NCBI RefSeq assembly: GCF_000198775.1
Contig: NC_014722.1
Location: forward strand, 2,610,080 to 2,674,079
DNA length: 64,000 bases
DNA from: Mycetohabitans rhizoxinica HKI 454
Lineage (GTDB): Bacteria > Pseudomonadota > Gammaproteobacteria > Burkholderiales > Burkholderiaceae
Reading direction: 5' to 3'
Shown: piece after piece, positions 37,316 through 44,978 of the stretch
Layout of the letters: each line of letters starts with the position of its first letter
Numbering within the stretch: the first letter of the stretch is position 1
Translations under genes and position numbers: made by a program
Notes under the pieces: generated by a model
Database searches by the model: none
Told to the model about the DNA's origin: nothing
Seen by the model: only the letters and a program-made list of their open reading frames with translations

Positions 37316-39307
37316 TCACGGCGCGGGCAGGATCACACCCAGGCGCGCCTTCAGCGACTGCGGCTGGCCCTCGAACAGCGCGCCATAGTAGGTCGTGTTC
37401 GACAGCACGTTCTTCACATAATCCCGCGTCTCTGAAAACGGGATAGTTTCCGCAAAGATCGCGCCTTCCACTGGCCGGTTAAAACTCTTTTGCCACTGGC
37501 GCGGCCGGCCGGGGCCGGCGTTGTAGCCAGCCGTCGCGAGCACGGCCGAGCCGTCGAACTGATTGTAGATCATCGACAGATAGTTCGTGCCGAGCAGGAT
37601 GTTCGTGTTGATGTCGTTCATCTGCGCACGCGACAGCCTGCCCAGGCCGATTTTTTTGGCGACCATCTGCGCGGTAGCCGGCATCAGCTGCATCAAGCCG
37701 CTCGCGCCGACGCCAGAGCGTGCGTTGATGATGAAGCGCGACTCCTGTCGCATCAACCCATATGCCCATTCGATGTCCAGCCCATTCTGCTGCGCATCGC
37801 GCTCGACCGTCTGGCGGAACGGCGACAAGTAGCGCAGCGTGAAGTCGTGCTGCAATTGCGTGCGCTCCGCGATGTTCACCGCGCGGTCGTACAGTTGGAT
37901 GCGACGCGCATACTCGGCGGCGGCGAGCAATTGCCGATCGCTCATCGGCCGCAGCGGCCAATTCCATTCGCGATTGCCTTCCAGACGCAGGTTCAGCGCG
38001 TAAAAGCGCTGCGCAAGCGCGAAGCCGGGCACCTTGCTCATCTCATCTACTTGCGCATCGGTGACCTCGGTGCGCGGTGGAACCGTCGTCTTGCGGCCGA
38101 GTTCCTCCGCGGCCAATTGGCTGTAGAAGTGGAACTGCGATGCGATCGATTCGTATTCCTGCGCTGCAGCCTCCTTGTCGCCGGCTTGCGCCAGCGCACG
38201 GGCATGCCAGTAGACCCACGCGGGCTGCGCGCGCAACGTCGGCGGCATCTGCTCAATGCTCCAGCGCACCATGGCCCAGTCGCCGACCATCAAGGCACTG
38301 CGCACCCGCCATTCGTAAGACGGCGGGCTTAATAGCGCGCCGGTCGTCAGGCGGTACCAGTGCGCGGCCGCCGGCAGCCGCTTGATGGCGCCCTGGTATG
38401 CGATCGTTCCCCAGCCAAGCGCACGCTCCTGGGGCGTGAGCGCTTCGCTGACCGACGCGAAGGTCGTCGCGGCCAGCGCTGGGTCATTGCGCGCCATCGC
38501 CGTGATCGCGACCAACGCCAATTGGTGTGCCGGTGTATTCGGCGCAATCCCGCGCGCCAAATACAGCGGCGCAGAGGACGTCGCCTGCTCGTACAGTACC
38601 GAATCGGGCCGGTCGCTGCCGAGCGCGTCGACAAGCTTGGACGCCAGGCTCGAGTAGCCTTGCTCGAGCGCCAGCCGGATCTGCGCCCATACGTCATCGG
38701 CGCTGAACTGGCCGCGCTGCGCCAAATCGGTGATCAGGTCGATGCAGCCATCGCCATACCATTTGGGCTCAACGAGCAGCGCACGCGCCGCGTCGGCGAC
38801 ATCCTGGCGCCGCGCCGCCTTGGAGGCGAGCGCGTAGCATTTGACCTGCGTATCGTCACCGAGCACGAACCGCGCATATTGCGCATCGAAATTGCGCCAA
38901 TCATGGCGCGCGCCGAGCACTGTAAGGTAATCGTTGCGCATCCGGTCCGCAATCGCCTGACCCTCGTAGCGTGACAGGAAATCGAGCACCGGTGCGTCAT
39001 TCGCATCGACACGCGCGTGGCCCTGGTCATCGAACAGCGTGGGCTTGATCTGGAAGTACGCCAGATATGACGCAACGGGATAATCGGGAATCAATGCCGC
39101 CAGCCGCGCGGCGCCGGCCGCGTCGTTCCTGCGTGCCGCCTCACGAAGCTGCACGAATATCTGGTCCGGATCGGACAGCACGGCGCCGGGCAGCGGCCGT
39201 ACCGCACCAGCGCTGCCGCACACGACAAAAAGCGCCGCTGTCAACGCGCCTGCGACCGCGCGATATACTCGGTGAACACGCACGGGTATCTTCTTTTTCA
39301 CGTTCAA
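37316..39307 (-). CDS. slt: Soluble lytic murein transglycosylase (Slt70-like)
   Basis: A 663-residue periplasmic enzyme that cleaves peptidoglycan glycan strands to anhydromuropeptides. Signal peptide: VAGALTAALFVVCGSAGA. A long alpha-superhelical region (about residues 40-470, doughnut domain) is followed by the catalytic goose-lysozyme domain with ESRFIINARSGVGASGLMQL (catalytic Glu near 520), AGYNAGPGRPRQW and YVKNVLSNTTYYGALF. Domain order and length match Slt. It is divergent from the cyclo-ligase gene with a 15-bp gap. Confidence 0.93.
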   Translation of the reverse strand: MNVKKKIPVRVHRVYRAVAGALTAALFVVCGSAGAVRPLPGAVLSDPDQIFVQLREAARRNDAAGAARLAALIPDYPVASYLAYFQIKPTLFDDQGHARVDANDAPVLDFLSRYEGQAIADRMRNDYLTVLGARHDWRNFDAQYARFVLGDDTQVKCYALASKAARRQDVADAARALLVEPKWYGDGCIDLITDLAQRGQFSADDVWAQIRLALEQGYSSLASKLVDALGSDRPDSVLYEQATSSAPLYLARGIAPNTPAHQLALVAITAMARNDPALAATTFASVSEALTPQERALGWGTIAYQGAIKRLPAAAHWYRLTTGALLSPPSYEWRVRSALMVGDWAMVRWSIEQMPPTLRAQPAWVYWHARALAQAGDKEAAAQEYESIASQFHFYSQLAAEELGRKTTVPPRTEVTDAQVDEMSKVPGFALAQRFYALNLRLEGNREWNWPLRPMSDRQLLAAAEYARRIQLYDRAVNIAERTQLQHDFTLRYLSPFRQTVERDAQQNGLDIEWAYGLMRQESRFIINARSGVGASGLMQLMPATAQMVAKKIGLGRLSRAQMNDINTNILLGTNYLSMIYNQFDGSAVLATAGYNAGPGRPRQWQKSFNRPVEGAIFAETIPFSETRDYVKNVLSNTTYYGALFEGQPQSLKARLGVILPAP

Positions 39308-39322
39308 ACAAGGACTCCGCCA

Positions 39323-39946
39323 GTGGTCAAAAGCATAGCACGCGAGCCGGGGCTGCCGAGTGCAGAAAACGCAACGCGATCGTCGCTGAAGACGGCATTG
39401 CGCGCCAGGCTGCTAGCCGAACGTGAGCGCTTCGCCGACACGCCGCAGCGCACGCAGGCCGATGTCAAATTGGCGGCGCGCCTGGCTGATGTGTTGCGGC
39501 AGTATTCGCCGCGTTGCGTGGGCCTATTCTGGCCGGTTGCCGCAGAGTTCGACGCGCGACGCGTGGTCGCGCACTGGCTGAGCGGCGACGCCGCGCGGCG
39601 CGCGGCATTACCGGTTATCGTCGCGCCGCACGCGCCGATGGCCTACCACACGTGGACACCCGGCTCGCCGATGAAGGAAGGGCGTTATCGGATTGCCGTG
39701 CCGGCGCACGAAGACAGCATCGTGCCAGACTTGCTGCTCGCGCCATGTGTCGGCTTCGACGCATCACGGTACCGGCTCGGCTACGGCGGCGGCTATTTCG
39801 ACCGGACGCTGGCCGCCTGGCCAGCACACGCGGGCTCGCCGGTTACGGTGGGGGTTGCATATGAATGCTCGCGGGCGGACTCGCTGCCGCACGAAGCGCA
39901 CGACTTGCCGCTGGACATCGTCGTCACAGACGCGACCTGCTATTGA
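39323..39946 (+). CDS. 5-formyltetrahydrofolate cyclo-ligase
   Basis: A 207-residue enzyme (FAU1/YgfA family) that converts 5-formyl-THF to 5,10-methenyl-THF with ATP. RLGYGGGYFDRTLA (the G-Y-G-G-G-Y-x-D-R signature) is near residue 152, with PLLLAPCVGFD-like LLLAPCVGFDASRYR before it. SLKTALRARLLAERERF is the N-terminal helix. Start is GTG at 39323 with AAGGA upstream; starting at 39272 would overlap slt. Confidence 0.9.
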   Translation: MVKSIAREPGLPSAENATRSSLKTALRARLLAERERFADTPQRTQADVKLAARLADVLRQYSPRCVGLFWPVAAEFDARRVVAHWLSGDAARRAALPVIVAPHAPMAYHTWTPGSPMKEGRYRIAVPAHEDSIVPDLLLAPCVGFDASRYRLGYGGGYFDRTLAAWPAHAGSPVTVGVAYECSRADSLPHEAHDLPLDIVVTDATCY

Positions 39947-39962
39947 TCGCCGCCCGGCGCGC

Positions 39963-40433
39963 TCAGAGCGACGTCGCAGCGCGCGCGGCTGTGTCGTAGA
40001 GGCCTGACGCGGTGCGCAGCAACTGCGCGGCGTCGCCGATCTGCCCGTTGTCCAAGCCGGCCTCGGCCAGCGTCGCCATCAAGCAACCCTCGCGCACCTC
40101 GCGATACTTCAGACAAAGCTTGCGGCCGGCCTCGGTCGCCGAAAAAAACACCTCCTTGCCGGATTTCTCGCTGGCCACGTAACCCCGCGCGACCAGCTTT
40201 TTCAGCGCGTACGTCGCCACGTGCGTATCCTCGATGTTCAGCACGAAGCAGATATCCGCCAGTTTCTTCTTGCGCTCGCGATGTGTCACATGATGCAGCA
40301 ACGACACCTCGATTGCCGTCATGTCCTTGGCGCCCGCCGCGGACATGCAGCGCACCATCCAACGATCAAACGCGTGGCCCGCCAAGATTAATCCATACTC
40401 GAACTCAGACAGCTCTGCACTGGTTTCAGACAT
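39963..40433 (-). CDS. MarR-type winged-helix regulator
   Basis: A 156-residue winged-helix DNA-binding protein. Core: AKDMTAIEVSLLHHVTHRER, KLADICFVLNIEDTHVATYA, LVARGYVASEKSGKEVFFSA. Family members repress small catabolic or stress operons. It lies convergent to the cyclo-ligase gene and divergent from the pxp operon, so it is a reasonable candidate for controlling the latter. Start choice at 40433 is by family; 40475 is also open, and neither has a strong Shine-Dalgarno. Confidence 0.83.
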   Translation of the reverse strand: MSETSAELSEFEYGLILAGHAFDRWMVRCMSAAGAKDMTAIEVSLLHHVTHRERKKKLADICFVLNIEDTHVATYALKKLVARGYVASEKSGKEVFFSATEAGRKLCLKYREVREGCLMATLAEAGLDNGQIGDAAQLLRTASGLYDTAARAATSL

Positions 40434-40661
40434 GAGGTGTTCTGACGAGACAATCTTCGTTGGCGTGCGGATCATGCCAGATGACCGTAGTTCGTTGCAG
40501 GGCCTTCAGTATAACGGCGGACAAGCGCTCAGCGATGTCTCGTGAAAACACTTATTGATAAATTCTCTATATTTTATTGACAATACGATATAAAAGTATG
40601 CCTGAGGCACGCGCGGATCCGCGTTCCCTTCACCAGAATGCATGGCTATGGAGGCGAATCA

Positions 40662-41318
40662 ATGATGACTGCACCAAGAATTTTTCCGCTGGGCGATCAG
40701 GCACTCGTGTGCGAACTGCCGCCGCCAGCCACGCTCGCGTACCAGAAACGCGTGTGGCATGTGGCCCGGATGGCACGCGACTGGCCGCATGTGCTGGATG
40801 TGGTGCCTGGCATGAACAACGTCACCCTGGTGTTTGACCCGATACATGCCGATCCAGACGGGTTGGCGATACAGCTGCGCGGCGCTTGGGCGCGGGCCCC
40901 GGCCGAGGAGACAGCATGCCGCGTCGTCGAGATCCCGGTGCGCTACGGCGGCGAGGCCGGACCGGACCTGGAAAGCGTGGCGCGGCACACCGGCTACTCG
41001 CCCCGCGAAGTGGTCGAGCGGCACGCCGCCGGTGAATACGTTGTGTTTTTTCTCGGTTTTCAGCCCGGGTTCGCCTACATGGGTGGACTCGACGCAAGCC
41101 TGGCCACGCCGCGGCGGCACGAGCCGCGATTCGCGGTGCCGGCCGGATCAGTGGGCATTGGCGGCGAGCAGACCGGCATCTACCCGGCCACGTCGCCGGG
41201 CGGCTGGCAATTGATTGGGCGCTCGGACATGGTGCTATTCGATCCAGCCAGGACCCCGAGCACGGCACTGCTGCCAGGCGATAAAGTCCGCTTCATCATC
41301 GCGGAGGTGCTGGCATGA
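40662..41318 (+). CDS. pxpB: 5-oxoprolinase subunit PxpB
   Basis: A 218-residue subunit of the ATP-dependent prokaryotic 5-oxoprolinase (PxpABC), which returns 5-oxoproline to glutamate. It is the KipI-like subunit: FFLGFQPGFAYMGGLDASLA, PRFAVPAGSVGIGGEQTGIY and ATSPGGWQLIGRSDMVLFDP are diagnostic. GGAGG lies upstream of ATGATG at 40662. First gene of the pxp cluster. Confidence 0.94.
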   Translation: MMTAPRIFPLGDQALVCELPPPATLAYQKRVWHVARMARDWPHVLDVVPGMNNVTLVFDPIHADPDGLAIQLRGAWARAPAEETACRVVEIPVRYGGEAGPDLESVARHTGYSPREVVERHAAGEYVVFFLGFQPGFAYMGGLDASLATPRRHEPRFAVPAGSVGIGGEQTGIYPATSPGGWQLIGRSDMVLFDPARTPSTALLPGDKVRFIIAEVLA

Positions 41319-41385
41319 AAGACGCATGGGCATGGGTTTGCGCTGCGGCGCTACAGGCGCACCATGACTGGGCAGGGAGGCACGC

Positions 41386-42414
41386 ATGATCGAGGTCATC
41401 CGCGCGGGGACGCTGACGACCGTCCAAGACCTGGGCCGCACCGGCCATCGCCAGTATGGCGTGTGCACCGCCGGCGCGCTCGACACCGTGGCGCTGCAGG
41501 TGGCCAACCGGCTAGTGGGCAACGTCCCGGGGGCGGCAGGGCTTGAATTGACCCTAGGGCCGGTGGTGCTGCGGTTCCCGCGTGCCGCACGCATCGCGCT
41601 GACCGGCGCCGACTTTCACGCCATGCTGGATGACCAGCCTGTCTACGCATGGCGCAGTCTGCCGGTGCAAGCAGGACAAACCTTGACGCTGCGCGCGCCG
41701 TCGATCGGCATGCGCGGCTACTTGGCGATTGCTGGCGGCATCGATGTGATGCCGATGCTCGGCTCGCGCTCGACGGATCTGGGCTCGCATTTCGGTGGTC
41801 TCGCGGGGCGGGCATTAAAGGACGGCGATCGCTTGCCGGTCGCGCCCCTGCCCGCGAGCGCGCGCAACCCCGCATTTAGCCCGGAAGCGCCGGCGTTTGG
41901 CGTCAAGCCACCATCGTGGTGCGCACTGGAGCATCTTGCAGAAGGTACCGGTCAACGGCTCGGCGCCATCGCGACGCGCGTGCGGGTCATACCCGGCCCC
42001 GAATATGCCAGCTTTTCGACACAGGCCCACGCCGCGTTCTGGAACGAAGACTGGTCGATCACGCCGAACAGCAATCGGATGGGCTTCCGGCTGGCCGGCC
42101 CAATGCTGGAACGGCAAAGCCCGATCGATCTGCTGTCGCACGGCGTGCTGCCGGGCACCATCCAGGTGCCACCGAATGGGCAGCCGATCGTGCTGATGAG
42201 CGACGCCCAGACCACCGGCGGCTACCCGCGGTTCGGCAGCGTGATTGCCGCGGACCTGTGGCTGCTCGCGCAGGCCCGGTTGAACCAACGGGTTCATTTC
42301 ATCCAATGTTCTTTGGAGCAGGCACGCAACGCACTGGTAGAACTCAACAAATATCTGCGCCATATCGAGCTGGCCATTGCACTACAGCAGGAGCGCTGTA
42401 AGGCTGCGGCATGA
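41386..42414 (+). CDS. pxpC: 5-oxoprolinase subunit PxpC
   Basis: A 342-residue KipA-like (AHS2) subunit. [26 protein letters not shown] at the start, then [36 protein letters not shown], and [20 protein letters not shown] near the C-terminus. Together with PxpB it forms the carboxylase-like part of the complex. A 67-bp gap from pxpB; pxpA starts 16 bases after its stop. Confidence 0.94.
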   Translation: MIEVIRAGTLTTVQDLGRTGHRQYGVCTAGALDTVALQVANRLVGNVPGAAGLELTLGPVVLRFPRAARIALTGADFHAMLDDQPVYAWRSLPVQAGQTLTLRAPSIGMRGYLAIAGGIDVMPMLGSRSTDLGSHFGGLAGRALKDGDRLPVAPLPASARNPAFSPEAPAFGVKPPSWCALEHLAEGTGQRLGAIATRVRVIPGPEYASFSTQAHAAFWNEDWSITPNSNRMGFRLAGPMLERQSPIDLLSHGVLPGTIQVPPNGQPIVLMSDAQTTGGYPRFGSVIAADLWLLAQARLNQRVHFIQCSLEQARNALVELNKYLRHIELAIALQQERCKAAA

Positions 42415-42430
42415 ATTGAAGGCAGGGGAC

Positions 42431-43207
42431 ATGGAAGTCGATCTGAACGCCGATCTCGGCGAGGGCTGTGGCAACGATGAAGCGCTGCTCGAACTAGTCA
42501 GTTCGGCGAACATCGCCTGCGGCTGGCATGCGGGCGGCCCCAGCATCATGCGGCAGAGTGTTCGCTGGGCCATCGAGAAAGGCGTGGCGATCGGCGCGCA
42601 CCCCAGCTTCAACGATCCGGAGCATTTCGGACGTGCCGAGATAGACCTACCGCCCTCCGATGTCTATTCCGGCATGTTGTACCAACTCGGCGCCCTTGCC
42701 GCGATCGTGCATGCCGAAGGTGGCAAAGTAGCTCACGTCAAGCCTCATGGCGCCCTGTACAACATGGCCGCGCGCGATATCACGCTGGCCAATGCGATCG
42801 TTGCCGCGGTGCGCAACTTTGACCCGTCGTTGGCCGTGTTCGGTCTGGCGAACAGCCGCCTGATCGAAGCAGCCCGGCGCGCTGGGCTGCTCGCGATCGA
42901 AGAAGTGTTCGCTGATCGTGGCTACCTGTCTGATGGCTCGCTGGTGCCACGCAAGCTGCCCGGCGCGCTGCTCGAAGACGAGGACACGGTGTTGGAGCGC
43001 ACGCTAGCGATGATCCGGGACAAGCGCGTGAGGTCCGTGGACGGGCAGTGGGTGATGCTGAACACTCAGACGATCTGCTTGCACGGCGACGGGCCGCACG
43101 CGCTCGAATTTGCCCGCCGCATCCGCGCGCGGCTGGCAAATGAAGGCATCCGGGTTCACGCAGCCCGCCACGTCGCGATGGTGGCGGGCTGCGCACCCGA
43201 TGCTTGA
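42431..43207 (+). CDS. pxpA: 5-oxoprolinase subunit PxpA (LamB/YcsF family)
   Basis: A 258-residue subunit. [58 protein letters not shown] and [15 protein letters not shown] are the LamB/YcsF signatures, with His/Asp ligands intact. The ATG at 42431 has a purine-rich leader AGGGGAC. An intrinsic hairpin follows before the DUF969 gene. Confidence 0.94.
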   Translation: MEVDLNADLGEGCGNDEALLELVSSANIACGWHAGGPSIMRQSVRWAIEKGVAIGAHPSFNDPEHFGRAEIDLPPSDVYSGMLYQLGALAAIVHAEGGKVAHVKPHGALYNMAARDITLANAIVAAVRNFDPSLAVFGLANSRLIEAARRAGLLAIEEVFADRGYLSDGSLVPRKLPGALLEDEDTVLERTLAMIRDKRVRSVDGQWVMLNTQTICLHGDGPHALEFARRIRARLANEGIRVHAARHVAMVAGCAPDA

Positions 43208-43215
43208 CAACACAG

Positions 43216-43240
43216 CCCGGTCCATGAAGCCGGGTTTTTT
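43216..43240 (+). terminator. Intrinsic terminator or attenuator after pxpA
   Basis: CCCGG (43216-43220) pairs with CCGGG (43230-43234), followed by TTTTTT. It lies inside the operon, between pxpA and the DUF969 gene. Confidence 0.7.
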
Positions 43241-43281
43241 ATGCTTGTTCACCACCGCTGGACTTGCCAATTGGAGATCTT

Positions 43282-44022
43282 ATGCAAACCACCCTCAATC
43301 TTTGGCCACTGCTCGGAGTGGCCGTCATCATTGCCGGCTTCGTGCTGCGCTTCAATCCGATGCTCGTGGTCACAGCCGCCGCAATCGTGACAGCCACCGC
43401 CGCTCACTATCCGCCGGCCAAGATCCTCGCGGAAATCGGTATCGGCTTTGTTAAAACGCGTAACCTTCCACTGATCATCCTGCTGCCACTCGCCGTCATC
43501 GGCTTGCTGGAGCGTCACGGGCTGCGCGAGCGCGCTCACCAGTGGATCGCCGGCATCAAGTCCGCCACCGCGGGACGCCTGCTGATCGTCTATCTGTTCG
43601 TGCGGGAAGTGACCGCTGCGGTGGGACTGACCGGCCTAGGGGGTCATCCGCAGATGGTTCGTCCGTTGATCGCGCCGATGGCCGAAGGCGCCGCGCAAAC
43701 GCGCTATGGCGCGCTTGCCGATGCGGTGCGATACAAGCTGCGGGCATTCTCCGCGGCCACCGACAACGTCGGATTGTTCTTCGGTGAGGACGTGTTCGTG
43801 GCATTCGGCGCGATCGTATTGATGACCACGTTCCTGCATGAGGCCGGCATCGACGTCATGCCGTTGCACGTCGCGCTGTGGGGTATCCCGACCGCGATCT
43901 GCGCCTTTCTGATCCATGGCACGCGGCTGTACCTGCTCGACCGGTCGCTGGATCGAGAACTGCTGACCCAGCCGAGCGACACCGGCGCCCACCCCAACCA
44001 ACCAAGCGGAGAACAAGCGTAA
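43282..44022 (+). CDS. DUF969 membrane protein
   Basis: A 246-residue inner-membrane protein with about six hydrophobic segments. NLWPLLGVAVIIAGFVLRFN, LPLIILLPLAVIGLLERHGL and VREVTAAVGLTGLGGHPQMV are typical. The context beside pxpABC and pcp suggests uptake of 5-oxoproline or a pyroglutamyl peptide, working with the DUF979 protein. Stop and next start overlap as TAATG. RBS GGAG at 43273. Confidence 0.85.
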   Translation: MQTTLNLWPLLGVAVIIAGFVLRFNPMLVVTAAAIVTATAAHYPPAKILAEIGIGFVKTRNLPLIILLPLAVIGLLERHGLRERAHQWIAGIKSATAGRLLIVYLFVREVTAAVGLTGLGGHPQMVRPLIAPMAEGAAQTRYGALADAVRYKLRAFSAATDNVGLFFGEDVFVAFGAIVLMTTFLHEAGIDVMPLHVALWGIPTAICAFLIHGTRLYLLDRSLDRELLTQPSDTGAHPNQPSGEQA

Positions 44023-44978
44023 TGCTGTCGATCAACTACCTTTACTGGCTGGTGGGCATCCTGCTGGCAATCGTCTCGGGCATGATCGTCACCGACGCCA
44101 CGCATCCCAAGCGCTGGCTGGCCGGTACATTCTGGGCCTTGGCGGCAATCATCTTCTTAATCGGCGAGCGCCTGCCGGCTGAACTGGTCGGCGCCTTCGT
44201 CATCGCGATGGCGCTAATCGCCGGATTCGGCGGCGTAGCCGGCGGCAAGGCGAAAATGCTATCGGCGGAGTTGCGCACGGCGAGCGCGAAACGACTCGGC
44301 AACAAGCTGTTCCTTCCGGCGCTGACAATCCCGGCCATCACCGTCGTGTTCACGCTGGCCGCGCCGCACCTGAATGTCGGCGGCACGCCGTTGCTGGACC
44401 CGAAGAACGTCACGCTCGTGGCATTCGGCATCGGCTGCCTCGTCGCCGTGGCGTTCGCGTGCCTGCTCACGCGCGACACGCTTGCGCAGTCCACCCGGGA
44501 AACACGGCGCCTGGTCGATGCGCTGTCGTGGGCAGTACTGCTGCCGCAGATGTTGGGCATGCTGGGGCTGGTGTTTTCGGACGCTGGCGTGGGCAAGGCG
44601 GTTGCCCACTTGACCACGGCCTACATCAACATGGACCTGCGAATGATCGCGGTCGCGGTGTACTGCATCGGCATGGCGCTCTTTACGGTCATCATGGGCA
44701 ACGGCTTTGCCGCGTTCCCGGTCATGACCGGCGGCGTCGGCGTGCCAGTGCTGGTCGGCGTGTTCCATGCCGATCCGGCGGTGATGGCCGCCATCGGCAT
44801 GTTCTCCGGCTATTGCGGCACGCTGCTTACGCCGATGGCTGCGAACTTCAACATCGTGCCAGCGGCGCTGCTGGAATTGCCCGACAAGAACGCGGTAATC
44901 AAGGCGCAAGTGCCGACCGCGCTGGCCATCCTCGTGGCCAATATCGTGCTGATGAACGTGCTGGCGTTTCGCGCGTAG
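44022..44978 (+). CDS. DUF979 membrane protein
   Basis: A 318-residue inner-membrane protein with about nine hydrophobic segments: YLYWLVGILLAIVSGMIVTD, FVIAMALIAGFGGVAGGKAK, MGNGFAAFPVMTGGVGVPVL and GYCGTLLTPMAANFNIVPAA are family-like. It is translationally coupled to DUF969 (TAATG). Its last 80 bases are antisense to the end of the 938-residue gene. Substrate assignment to 5-oxoproline is inference from neighbours. Confidence 0.86.
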   Translation: MLSINYLYWLVGILLAIVSGMIVTDATHPKRWLAGTFWALAAIIFLIGERLPAELVGAFVIAMALIAGFGGVAGGKAKMLSAELRTASAKRLGNKLFLPALTIPAITVVFTLAAPHLNVGGTPLLDPKNVTLVAFGIGCLVAVAFACLLTRDTLAQSTRETRRLVDALSWAVLLPQMLGMLGLVFSDAGVGKAVAHLTTAYINMDLRMIAVAVYCIGMALFTVIMGNGFAAFPVMTGGVGVPVLVGVFHADPAVMAAIGMFSGYCGTLLTPMAANFNIVPAALLELPDKNAVIKAQVPTALAILVANIVLMNVLAFRA

